From NCBI GenBank assembly GCA_002189105.1, contig NIOB01000007.1:124001-188000 (forward strand): a stretch of DNA of 64,000 nucleotides. Reading direction: 5' to 3'. Below are positions 8,140-15,221 of the stretch, piece after piece. This DNA comes from Saccharibacillus soli (lineage in GTDB: Bacteria > Bacillota > Bacilli > Paenibacillales > Paenibacillaceae). Position 1 is the stretch's first letter, and every line of letters begins with the position of its first letter. The notes beneath the pieces are model-generated. The model had not been told where the DNA came from. It ran no database searches and saw only the letters and a program-made list of their open reading frames with translations. Position numbers and translations under genes: made by a program.

Positions 8140-9462
8140 CTATTTGGCAGCGGCAGCCTGAACGTTCCGGCCAGAGCGGGATTCGCGGAATCGGAAGTAA
8201 TACAGCAGCGAAGCGGTGATGTAGAGAACTCCCGTGATGCTGAACGTGATCGCGTATCCCCAGTAATTTCCGTATGTGGTAACCAGATACGCCTGAACCG
8301 GACCCATGCTGGCCCAACCGAGCATGAAGGCGGTCTGGGTCAAGGAGTTGGCAATCCCGCGTTTGTTGTCGGGAATCCGGTCTACCATAATCGCGGATTG
8401 AATAGGATTCGCTGCGTTCATCAGAGCCTGTCTGAACAAGAAGGTGACGGAAGCGATAAACGCTACATTCGTAAATCCGGTGATGAGCAGGAACGGCAGC
8501 GACAGCATCTGGAAGATCACCACCGCATGAACCTGACCGACGCGTCTCGACAGTGTAGGCCCGATCAGCATGGACACAATGGTCATAATCTGTCCCAATG
8601 AGATCAATACACTCATGGTCGTCAAGGAGACGCCAAAGCGATTGGTAAAATACAGATTCAGGTAAGGGACAACAAGCCCTGAACCGAGACCGATTGGCAG
8701 TTGAGCAAGCACAAACCAGAAGATAAGCTTGGAGCTGCTCTCCGGCTTACGAATCGGGGATTCGTCTGCTGTCAGCCCGGTAGTTCCGGTAGCGGTTTCG
8801 TTGGTTTCGCGGCCAATGGCGGCAGGAGACGTCCTGGGCGGCTCGGATTGCCGGCGATCTTCACGAATGAACAGCATGGGCACAAAGGCAGCCAGTGTAG
8901 CAATCCCGCCGACAAACAGCGTAAAGCGCAGGCTGGATACTCGCTCCAGTCCGGAGTGTTGAAGAAAATCAGCGAGTACACCGCCGCCCATGCTGCCAAG
9001 TACCTGAGCGGCAAGCATTAGTGAAGAATAAGCGCTAAATAGAGCCAGCCGCTGCGATTTTTTGACGTTTTCCGCCAGAAAAGGGATAGCCAGCACCTGG
9101 AAGAAAGCAGCGAATACACCGGACATGACGGCAAGCGTCAGCAGCATGGGTTCCGCTTCCGTCAATGCACGCAGCGAGAACACGATTCCACTGAACAAAG
9201 CGCCGACGATCAGCAGCATTTTGCGACTAAGACGATCTCCAAATAAGCCAATCGGGATAAAAATGCAGGCGGTCGCCAAGGACTGGATGCTGACCACACG
9301 ACCATTCATGGCATCATTATAGCCGATTCCCTGGATATAGAGATTGTACAAGACTGAGAACATGCCTCCGCCGATCTGATACAGCAGGTTTGCGGCGAAA
9401 AACAACTTGACATTTCGAGGCCATTCAGCGATTCCCGCCGTCAGGCGCCTGAGCGATTGCAA
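8140..9462 (-). CDS. Major facilitator superfamily transporter
   Basis: A proton- or ion-driven exporter of the plasma membrane, about 440 residues with 12 predicted membrane segments in two halves of six. The family A-loop motif is seen as GLFGDRLSRKMLL between segments 2 and 3. A long hydrophilic central loop (around residues 195-240, rich in Glu, Thr and Pro) joins the halves, and the C-terminus is basic. I place the start at TTG 9462: the AAAGGAGGT site lies just before it and would fall inside the protein if the ATG at 9486 were used. It is monocistronic; no regulator is adjacent and the substrate is unknown. Confidence 0.85.
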   Translation of the reverse strand: MQSLRRLTAGIAEWPRNVKLFFAANLLYQIGGGMFSVLYNLYIQGIGYNDAMNGRVVSIQSLATACIFIPIGLFGDRLSRKMLLIVGALFSGIVFSLRALTEAEPMLLTLAVMSGVFAAFFQVLAIPFLAENVKKSQRLALFSAYSSLMLAAQVLGSMGGGVLADFLQHSGLERVSSLRFTLFVGGIATLAAFVPMLFIREDRRQSEPPRTSPAAIGRETNETATGTTGLTADESPIRKPESSSKLIFWFVLAQLPIGLGSGLVVPYLNLYFTNRFGVSLTTMSVLISLGQIMTIVSMLIGPTLSRRVGQVHAVVIFQMLSLPFLLITGFTNVAFIASVTFLFRQALMNAANPIQSAIMVDRIPDNKRGIANSLTQTAFMLGWASMGPVQAYLVTTYGNYWGYAITFSITGVLYITASLLYYFRFRESRSGRNVQAAAAK

Positions 9463-9697
9463 TTGCGGACCTCCTTTTTTACACATAGCGTATCTATTCT
9501 ATCAGTTTGATAAAAAGTAGCAAAGAAATGCGTCACTCCGAAGCTGCGTTATCGCAGCATAGAGATGAAGATGCAAGCTGCTGAATCGTCAGCCGTAGGA
9601 AGAAGCCGTGTATCGGGCATTAGAAAAAGCCGGGCGATTTCGTTTATACTAAATTTGGGAGTTGGCTTGATTCGATTTTGAACAAAGGATGGGGTAA

Positions 9698-10585
9698 ATG
9701 ATGCGTCTAAGCGATGAGAATCGTCTACGCTTGCAGCAGTTGATTAAGGAACAGGATTTTGCCCATGCCCAGGAGTATCTGCTAAATTCAGCCAGGCAGA
9801 CCGTGAATCTGACTCTTACGGAGCCGGAAAATGACGAGCAGGTGGGTAATTCGCGTGTAGCAGGAGAACCCGATCTGCCTGAGGGAACGCCATGGCCATT
9901 GGAGTCCGATGGCGTTCCGATGACTTTCGTCTGCCAATTGAATCTGGAGGAACTCAAGGATCTCGACCCCGAGAATCGACTGCCCAAGTCAGGCTGTCTG
10001 CTCTTTTTTGCCGGAGATTATGATCTTGACGTGGAACATCAAGTGCTCTATCTCTCGTCTAAGCAGATGCAGACAGCCTCCCGGCGAAGCGCCCCTGCCC
10101 CTACGGTGCATGAGCAGGACGAAGCCTTCCATTCCTATCGTCTCCAGGCTCAAGCATCACTCGCCCTCCCTGGCTATGGCTATGTGGACGAGGAGGCGGT
10201 TGAGGATGACGATCACGGCTGGGAAGAATACGAAGACCTCATGTTTGAATTGGCCGGGCAACAGGATTCACCGACGATGAAGATGTTTGGTTATGCGGAA
10301 GGCCAGCATGGGGACGATGAATATTTAGCTGCGCTCAAACTGTTTGGCTGCGAATCGACCTATGCACCCGAGGAAGCGATCATGCGGCTGACCAAGGCCT
10401 TTGGGGGTGACCGTGAACGTGCCAAGCGGGAGGTTGCGGATATGGTCCTGCTGATCGAGGTGGATTCGGACGATTCGGTTGGTTTTCTGTGGGGAGATGC
10501 AGGGGTACTGCATGTGTTTATCCGCAGGGAAGATCTGATGCAGGGCAAGTTCGACCGTACATATTGTTCCTTCTATTCCAGCTGA
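9698..10585 (+). CDS. ywqG: YwqG family protein (DUF1963)
   Basis: A soluble protein of 295 residues of the YwqG/DUF1963 family, whose biochemical role is not established. The family pattern is clear: GEPDLPEGTPWP near residue 55, PMTFVCQLNLEEL, a middle acidic stretch EEAVEDDDHGWEEYEDL, and the C-terminal VGFLWGDAGVLHVFIRREDL. A GGGGT site precedes the first of two adjacent ATG codons. It stands 90 bases before a DUF4261 protein on the same strand, and the two are probably cotranscribed. No toxin gene is adjacent. The strongly acidic composition fits a partner-binding protein, but that is inference. Confidence 0.85.
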   Translation: MMRLSDENRLRLQQLIKEQDFAHAQEYLLNSARQTVNLTLTEPENDEQVGNSRVAGEPDLPEGTPWPLESDGVPMTFVCQLNLEELKDLDPENRLPKSGCLLFFAGDYDLDVEHQVLYLSSKQMQTASRRSAPAPTVHEQDEAFHSYRLQAQASLALPGYGYVDEEAVEDDDHGWEEYEDLMFELAGQQDSPTMKMFGYAEGQHGDDEYLAALKLFGCESTYAPEEAIMRLTKAFGGDRERAKREVADMVLLIEVDSDDSVGFLWGDAGVLHVFIRREDLMQGKFDRTYCSFYSS

Positions 10586-10675
10586 TTCTAAGCAGCAGAG
10601 TCCAGGTTCCATCCATTCAAGAAGCCCTTTTTTCCAACAGACAAGTACATTCAGCGAACGTTAAGGAGGCCTACC

Positions 10676-11671
10676 ATGACCCAAGAACATGAGCAAGAGG
10701 AACGGTTTCATCATGACCGAATGGCTGAGGAGCACGACCAGGCAGAGGTAGACCCGGATACCGAGGAACTGCTGGCATCCGAACGTGATTATGGATTCGC
10801 CCGAATCTATACGATTGAGCTGAAATACAAGGAGAAGCCGCAGTTTTCGCGCAAGCGATTATTTGAGAAAATGCAGCGGTATACCGGGACAGTCGATCAG
10901 CCGGATGAGCAGAAACTGCGGGATAATCTGCTGGTGTGGGAACCATCTGAAGAGGCCGAGACGGATATGCTGCATTTCTTCCATCTGAATTATCCGGTTC
11001 GATTCGCGGATGGGGAAATGCCTGCGCAGACTTCGATTATGCCGACCAATAATCGCCCGGCTGCGGAATATGAGACGGCGGTGCAGCAGGCCTGGCATTG
11101 GCCGGAGGCTGGCGAGACCATAGAGCAGTGTAAATATTCGGTACGTCTGATTGATATGATGGCTTCCGGCCTGGCGCCGCAGGAACGTCTGCGTCTGCTC
11201 ACCGGCACCGTACGTGCCCTGCTGGAGACGGCGCCATGTGACGCGGTATATTTCCGGGAAAGTGACAAGCTGCTGGAGCCGGGCGATTATCTGTCCGCGA
11301 TCGAAGCCGGAGGGTTGTTATATGGCGTTATGAATATCCGTTTCTTCAATGTGGAGGGGACAGGCAGCCAGCGTCATGAGATGCTTATGGATACGTTGGG
11401 TCTGGCGGCGCTGGGAATTCCGGATGTGCAGTGTCATTATTTCGATCTGGAACCCAATGAAGTGGCGCAGCAGCTGACGAGTCTGGGCTACTACCTGTTC
11501 GACAACGGAGATGTGATTCAGGACGGCGAGACCTTTGGACCCACGGAAGACGTACGCTGGCGCTGTGAGCATCAATATGCGCTGGCTGCTCCGCATCGTG
11601 TGGTATTGGATGTCGATCCCGGCTCCCCTTATTATGCGGGCAGACAATCGGCCCCGACCGCAGACGAGTAG
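10676..11671 (+). CDS. DUF4261 domain-containing protein
   Basis: A soluble 331-residue protein. Residues from about 100 to 300 fit DUF4261, with the pattern MNIRFFNVEG followed by MDTLGLAALGIPDVQCHYF; the domain has no established function. The first 40 residues are highly charged (many Glu, His and Asp) and may be disordered. AAGGAGG stands seven bases before the ATG. It follows the YwqG gene closely and is followed by the promoter of the DegV gene, so the two unknown genes form a unit. Confidence 0.8.
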   Translation: MTQEHEQEERFHHDRMAEEHDQAEVDPDTEELLASERDYGFARIYTIELKYKEKPQFSRKRLFEKMQRYTGTVDQPDEQKLRDNLLVWEPSEEAETDMLHFFHLNYPVRFADGEMPAQTSIMPTNNRPAAEYETAVQQAWHWPEAGETIEQCKYSVRLIDMMASGLAPQERLRLLTGTVRALLETAPCDAVYFRESDKLLEPGDYLSAIEAGGLLYGVMNIRFFNVEGTGSQRHEMLMDTLGLAALGIPDVQCHYFDLEPNEVAQQLTSLGYYLFDNGDVIQDGETFGPTEDVRWRCEHQYALAAPHRVVLDVDPGSPYYAGRQSAPTADE

Positions 11672-11724
11672 ATGAATGGATATGTCAAAGATTTATGAGT
11701 AAAATGTGACATAAAGTTTCACAT

Positions 11725-11753
11725 TTGTGTAAGCTCTATACACCCTGTATACT
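11725..11753 (+). promoter_or_regulatory. Putative promoter of the DegV gene
   Basis: TTGTGT (11725-11730) and TATACT (11748-11753) are separated by 17 bases. Confidence 0.55.
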
Positions 11754-11839
11754 GAACAGGACAGCTAAGAGGCGTAACTTCCCATGCGATCAGCGCAGAA
11801 GCGGCGAGTATTGGCTGATCGTGTACAGGAGAGTGGGCA

Positions 11840-12682
11840 ATGCGTAAAATTAAAATAGTGACAGATTCAACCGTCGATCTGAGCGACGCGGTACTGGCTG
11901 AACACGGAGTCGAAATGGTGCCGCTTTCTTTCACCATCGATGGACAGGTGTATACGGATCGGGTTGACATCACCCCGGCCTCGTTTATCCAGAAGATGAT
12001 GCAGTCCACGGAACTTCCCAAGAGTTCGCAGCCGGCAGCCGGGACTTTTGTCGAACTTTATGATCGGCTGGGGGCGGAGGGGTATGAGGTCCTGTCGATC
12101 CATATGACCGGAGGTATGAGTGGAACGGTGCGTTCGGCGGCGATGGCGGCCGAGATGACCGAGACGCAGGTGACTGTTATGGATTCTCAATATATTTCGA
12201 GAGGTTTGGCTTTTCAGGTGCTTGAAGCGGCACGGATGGCGGATGAAGGGCGGAGCATGGAAGAGATTCTCGCCCGGCTGGATGAAGTCCGCGAAGCAAC
12301 CCGGCTGTACGTCGTCGTGGATACGCTGGAGAATCTGGTTAAGGGAGGACGGATCGGACGCGGCAAGGCGCTGATCGGTTCGCTGCTGCACATCAAGCCC
12401 ATCGGCACGCTCAAGGAAGGCGTCTATACGCCGGTCACGAATGTGCGCAGTCACGCTCAGGTGGTTAAGCATCTGGCGAAGCAGTTTGCTGAAGATGTAA
12501 AAGGTCATACGATCAAGGGTGTGGGTCTGGCTCACGCGGAAGGCTGCAAGCTGGCGGAGAGTCTGCGGGACAAGATCGCGGAATTGACGGGTTATTCACA
12601 GATTGAGATTGATTATACGACGCCGATCATCAGCACGCATACGGGTCCGGGTGCGATTGGCTTCACGTATTATTTTGAATAG
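11840..12682 (+). CDS. DegV family fatty-acid-binding protein
   Basis: A cytoplasmic 280-residue protein of the DegV family. Members bind a fatty acid (FakB proteins are the kinase partners in related bacteria) and pass it to a kinase for incorporation into phospholipid. The family starts with KIVTDSTVDL, and the ligand site pattern is seen in SSQPAAGTF, LSIHMTGGMSGTVRSA and the C-terminal STHTGPGAIGF. Length is normal. No FakA-type kinase is adjacent. It has its own promoter and a terminator shared with the convergent dipeptidase gene. Confidence 0.92.
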   Translation: MRKIKIVTDSTVDLSDAVLAEHGVEMVPLSFTIDGQVYTDRVDITPASFIQKMMQSTELPKSSQPAAGTFVELYDRLGAEGYEVLSIHMTGGMSGTVRSAAMAAEMTETQVTVMDSQYISRGLAFQVLEAARMADEGRSMEEILARLDEVREATRLYVVVDTLENLVKGGRIGRGKALIGSLLHIKPIGTLKEGVYTPVTNVRSHAQVVKHLAKQFAEDVKGHTIKGVGLAHAEGCKLAESLRDKIAELTGYSQIEIDYTTPIISTHTGPGAIGFTYYFE

Positions 12683-12734
12683 GTGGCGCTCAAGGCTATT
12701 TCTTGACCTCCCCATGATGAACAACATATAAAAA

Positions 12735-12778
12735 AACAGCCCGACTGCCGATCCCAGGATCTGCAGCGGGCTGTTTGA
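12735..12778. terminator. Bidirectional terminator between DegV and dipeptidase genes
   Basis: ACAGCCCG (12737-12744) pairs with CGGGCTGT (12768-12775). It has TTT after it on the plus strand and seven A residues before it (12731-12737), so it can work for both converging transcripts. Confidence 0.75.
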
Positions 12779-12811
12779 TGTATCCGTAAAAGGATGAAGA
12801 GAAGGAGGCGC

Positions 12812-14182
12812 TTAGACGGTCTTCAAATATTGAACGAGTGTCAGCAGACCTTTGTCAAAGTTCTCCAGGTTGAAGTGTTCGTTCGGCGCATGCAGGTTCT
12901 CATCAGGCAGACCGAAGCCCATCAGCACGACTGGCGCTTGCAGCACGCGGGAGAACGCTTCGATAATCGGAATCGAGCCGCCGTCTTTGGTGAACAGGGC
13001 ACGCACGCCGTACACGGCTTCATAGGCATCCGCTGCTTTCTGCAGGAACGGATGGGAAGGATCGATATTGAAGGCAAACGCCTTTTCGCCCGGTACAATC
13101 GTCAGCTTGGCTCCAACTGGCGTATGGCTGCTTAGATGGCGTTCGATCTTGTCAAGAATATCCTGCGGGTCTTGATTGGCGACCAGGCGGCAGGTGATCT
13201 TCGCATGAGCTTCCTTGGGAATGACCGTCTTGGTGCCTTCACCCTGGAAGCCGCCATATACGCCGTTCAGTTCCAGCGTTGGGCGTACGCCCGTGCGCTC
13301 CAGGAACGAGAATCCTTCTTCGCCGAACAGCGATTCGAGGCCCAGATCGCTGCGAAGCTTCTCCTCGTCATACTGCATTTTCTCCAGTTCACCGCGCAGT
13401 TCGTCAGTGAGCGGCAGCACATCGTCATAGAAACCTTCGACGAGCACGCGGCCCGTCTTCTCGTCATGCAGGGAGTTCAGCAGGCTCACCATGGCATGCA
13501 GGGCGTTCGGAACGCCGCCGCCAAATGATCCGGAGTGCAGATCCGTATTGGCTGTATTAAGCGTAACTTCCAGCGAGCAGAGTCCACGCAGACCAGTGCT
13601 GATGGCAGGCTTGCCGCGCTCAAGCAGCGAAGTATCGGAGATCAGGACAGCATCCGCCGCCAACTGGTCGGCATGGGCATCCAGGAATTCCACCAGATTC
13701 GGGCTGGATACTTCTTCTTCGCCTTCGATGCACAGCTTGACGTTGACCGGCAGCTTGCCTTCCTGCGCCAGAATCGCTTCAAGTGCTTTGACGTGCAGGA
13801 ATACCTGCCCCTTATCGTCGGTCGCGCCGCGTGCATACAATTTGCCGTCTCGTTCGGTCGGTTCAAATGGCGGGGTCTCCCACAAGTTGAGCGGGTCAAC
13901 CGGCTGTACATCGTAATGGCCGTAGATCAGCAGCGTAGGCGCACCTTCGGCATGCAGATGATCGGCTGTCAGGATGGGGTGACCTGCCGTTTCGTTCAGG
14001 GTCACATGCTCCAGTCCCGCGTTCTCAAGCGCGTTCTTGAGCCACTCTGCGGCACGGCGTACGTCGTCTTTGTGCGCGGACAGGGCGGAGATGCTTGGAA
14101 TGGTCAGCCATTCCTTGAGTTCCGTAAGGTGCTTGTCACGGTTCTGTTCAAAATAGGTGGTGTAGTTGTTCATCGGGTTCAA
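12812..14182 (-). CDS. M20 family dipeptidase
   Basis: A cytoplasmic zinc peptidase that cleaves dipeptides, 456 residues, close to the usual length. The metal-binding residues of family M20 are all visible: His in LLIYGHYDVQP, bridging Asp in ARGATDDKGQ, the Glu pair in IEGEEEVSS, Asp in LISDTSL, and the last His in LHAPNEHF near the C-terminus. The dimerisation (lid) domain occupies roughly residues 200-350. The TTG at 14182 is preferred because AAGGAGG lies six bases before it; the ATG three codons later would be 15 bases away. It forms its own transcript, ended by the shared terminator at 12735-12778. Confidence 0.92.
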   Translation of the reverse strand: MNPMNNYTTYFEQNRDKHLTELKEWLTIPSISALSAHKDDVRRAAEWLKNALENAGLEHVTLNETAGHPILTADHLHAEGAPTLLIYGHYDVQPVDPLNLWETPPFEPTERDGKLYARGATDDKGQVFLHVKALEAILAQEGKLPVNVKLCIEGEEEVSSPNLVEFLDAHADQLAADAVLISDTSLLERGKPAISTGLRGLCSLEVTLNTANTDLHSGSFGGGVPNALHAMVSLLNSLHDEKTGRVLVEGFYDDVLPLTDELRGELEKMQYDEEKLRSDLGLESLFGEEGFSFLERTGVRPTLELNGVYGGFQGEGTKTVIPKEAHAKITCRLVANQDPQDILDKIERHLSSHTPVGAKLTIVPGEKAFAFNIDPSHPFLQKAADAYEAVYGVRALFTKDGGSIPIIEAFSRVLQAPVVLMGFGLPDENLHAPNEHFNLENFDKGLLTLVQYLKTV

Positions 14183-14225
14183 ATAAAGCCTCCTTGTACA
14201 ATCGTCTCGGGGCTTATTGTACTAC

Positions 14226-14260
14226 AAAAAGACGCCCCCTGAAATGGGAGGCGCTTTTTT
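14226..14260 (-). terminator. Terminator after the small anchored protein gene
   Basis: An imperfect stem (GCGCCTCCC with GGGGGCGT on the minus strand) followed by five T residues on that strand. It separates the gene at 14324-14764 from the dipeptidase gene. Confidence 0.65.
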
Positions 14261-14323
14261 GCAGGGAGTCGAGCTTCCATCCTGGACGGACAAAGGACGG
14301 ATGAACCCGAGCCTGACGAACGT

Positions 14324-14764
14324 TTATTCATGGAGCGAGAAATTGATGGTGCCCACCATGGTGCCGCTGCGGGCGAATGTAACTTCGTAGATGCCCGGTT
14401 CCCATTTTGCATTATCCAGATCAAGTCGAACCTGTTTAGTGGACGCGTCTTCATTCACTTCGGTCTTCTGAATGACCTGACCGCTGCTCTCGGAGATGAC
14501 CGACAGGATCGCCGTATGATCGAGCTTGACCCCGCTGTCCGGATAGTCGGCAATCACATGGATTGGTTTGGCACGACTGAACGACGTCCCGTTATCGGTA
14601 ACGCCTGTTCCGTCTTCATTTAGAGTCTGGCCCATTTGCAGTTGGAATGGGTTTTCGGCTGGAGCCGAACGTGCATAGACCAGAAAAACGACCAATGCCG
14701 CGATCAGAATGGCGACGATGATTCCGCCGATCACGATAAGGGTTTGATTTTTTTTCGCGTTCAT
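14324..14764 (-). CDS. Membrane-anchored protein with an extracellular beta-type domain, unknown function
   Basis: A 146-residue protein that I do not recognise. Residues 8-30 are a single strongly hydrophobic segment (LIVIGGIIVAILIAALVVFL) after MNAKKNQT, so the rest should lie outside the membrane. The outer part has alternating hydrophobic residues and the ending 'WEPGIYEVTFARSGTMVGTINFSL', which resembles an Ig-like or FixG-type beta sandwich. A GGAGGC site precedes the ATG. It has its own terminator on the downstream side and a terminator on the upstream side, so it is monocistronic. Confidence 0.7.
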   Translation of the reverse strand: MNAKKNQTLIVIGGIIVAILIAALVVFLVYARSAPAENPFQLQMGQTLNEDGTGVTDNGTSFSRAKPIHVIADYPDSGVKLDHTAILSVISESSGQVIQKTEVNEDASTKQVRLDLDNAKWEPGIYEVTFARSGTMVGTINFSLHE

Positions 14765-14845
14765 TAATGTGTGCCTCCTTGGGATTCGGTTCCGCTATTC
14801 AGTATACGCCAAACGGCAGCCATGGAGCAAAAGGATGGGAAAACG

Positions 14846-14872
14846 AAAAAAGAAGCGCCGGATGGCGCTTCC
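14846..14872 (-). terminator. Terminator of the 63-residue protein gene
   Basis: GAAGCGCC (14852-14859) pairs with GGCGCTTC (14864-14871), followed on the minus strand by six T residues. Confidence 0.85.
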
Positions 14873-14909
14873 TAAACCGTCTATCTTCCAGCTAACCCGG
14901 ATGAATGGG

Positions 14910-15101
14910 CTAACCGATCCGGCGGCGACTTCTTCTACGAAGCAGATAAACCTGGTCACGCATCGCCAGGTGGAAACGAATACTGTTCATTAACTCTGGA
15001 TTATCCTCCCGTTCGACTTCTCGGATGCGCTGCTCTTTGACGAAATCTGGACTGAGTAGAAACTCGGTCATCCACAAAGATTGATTGGGTATGCCTGTCA
15101 T
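14910..15101 (-). CDS. Small protein of unknown function, 63 residues
   Basis: A short gene supported by a good ribosome binding site (GAGGAGGG, six bases before the ATG) and a dedicated terminator downstream. The protein begins MTGIPNQSLWMTEFLLSPDF, has a charged middle (KEQRIREVEREDN) and ends in a very basic tail, RRRSRRRIG. It has no membrane segment. The basic tail would suit nucleic acid or acidic-protein binding, but this is a guess. No family is recognised. Confidence 0.6.
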   Translation of the reverse strand: MTGIPNQSLWMTEFLLSPDFVKEQRIREVEREDNPELMNSIRFHLAMRDQVYLLRRRSRRRIG

Positions 15102-15221
15102 AACGGTCCCTCCTCGAAATTTGGGGTGAGGTGTGTTTGGGTCTTAATTCCATTATACGCCTCCCACGCAAAAAAAGATGAGTCCCGGATTAAATTTATT
15201 CAATTTAAGCTTAATGTGGAA

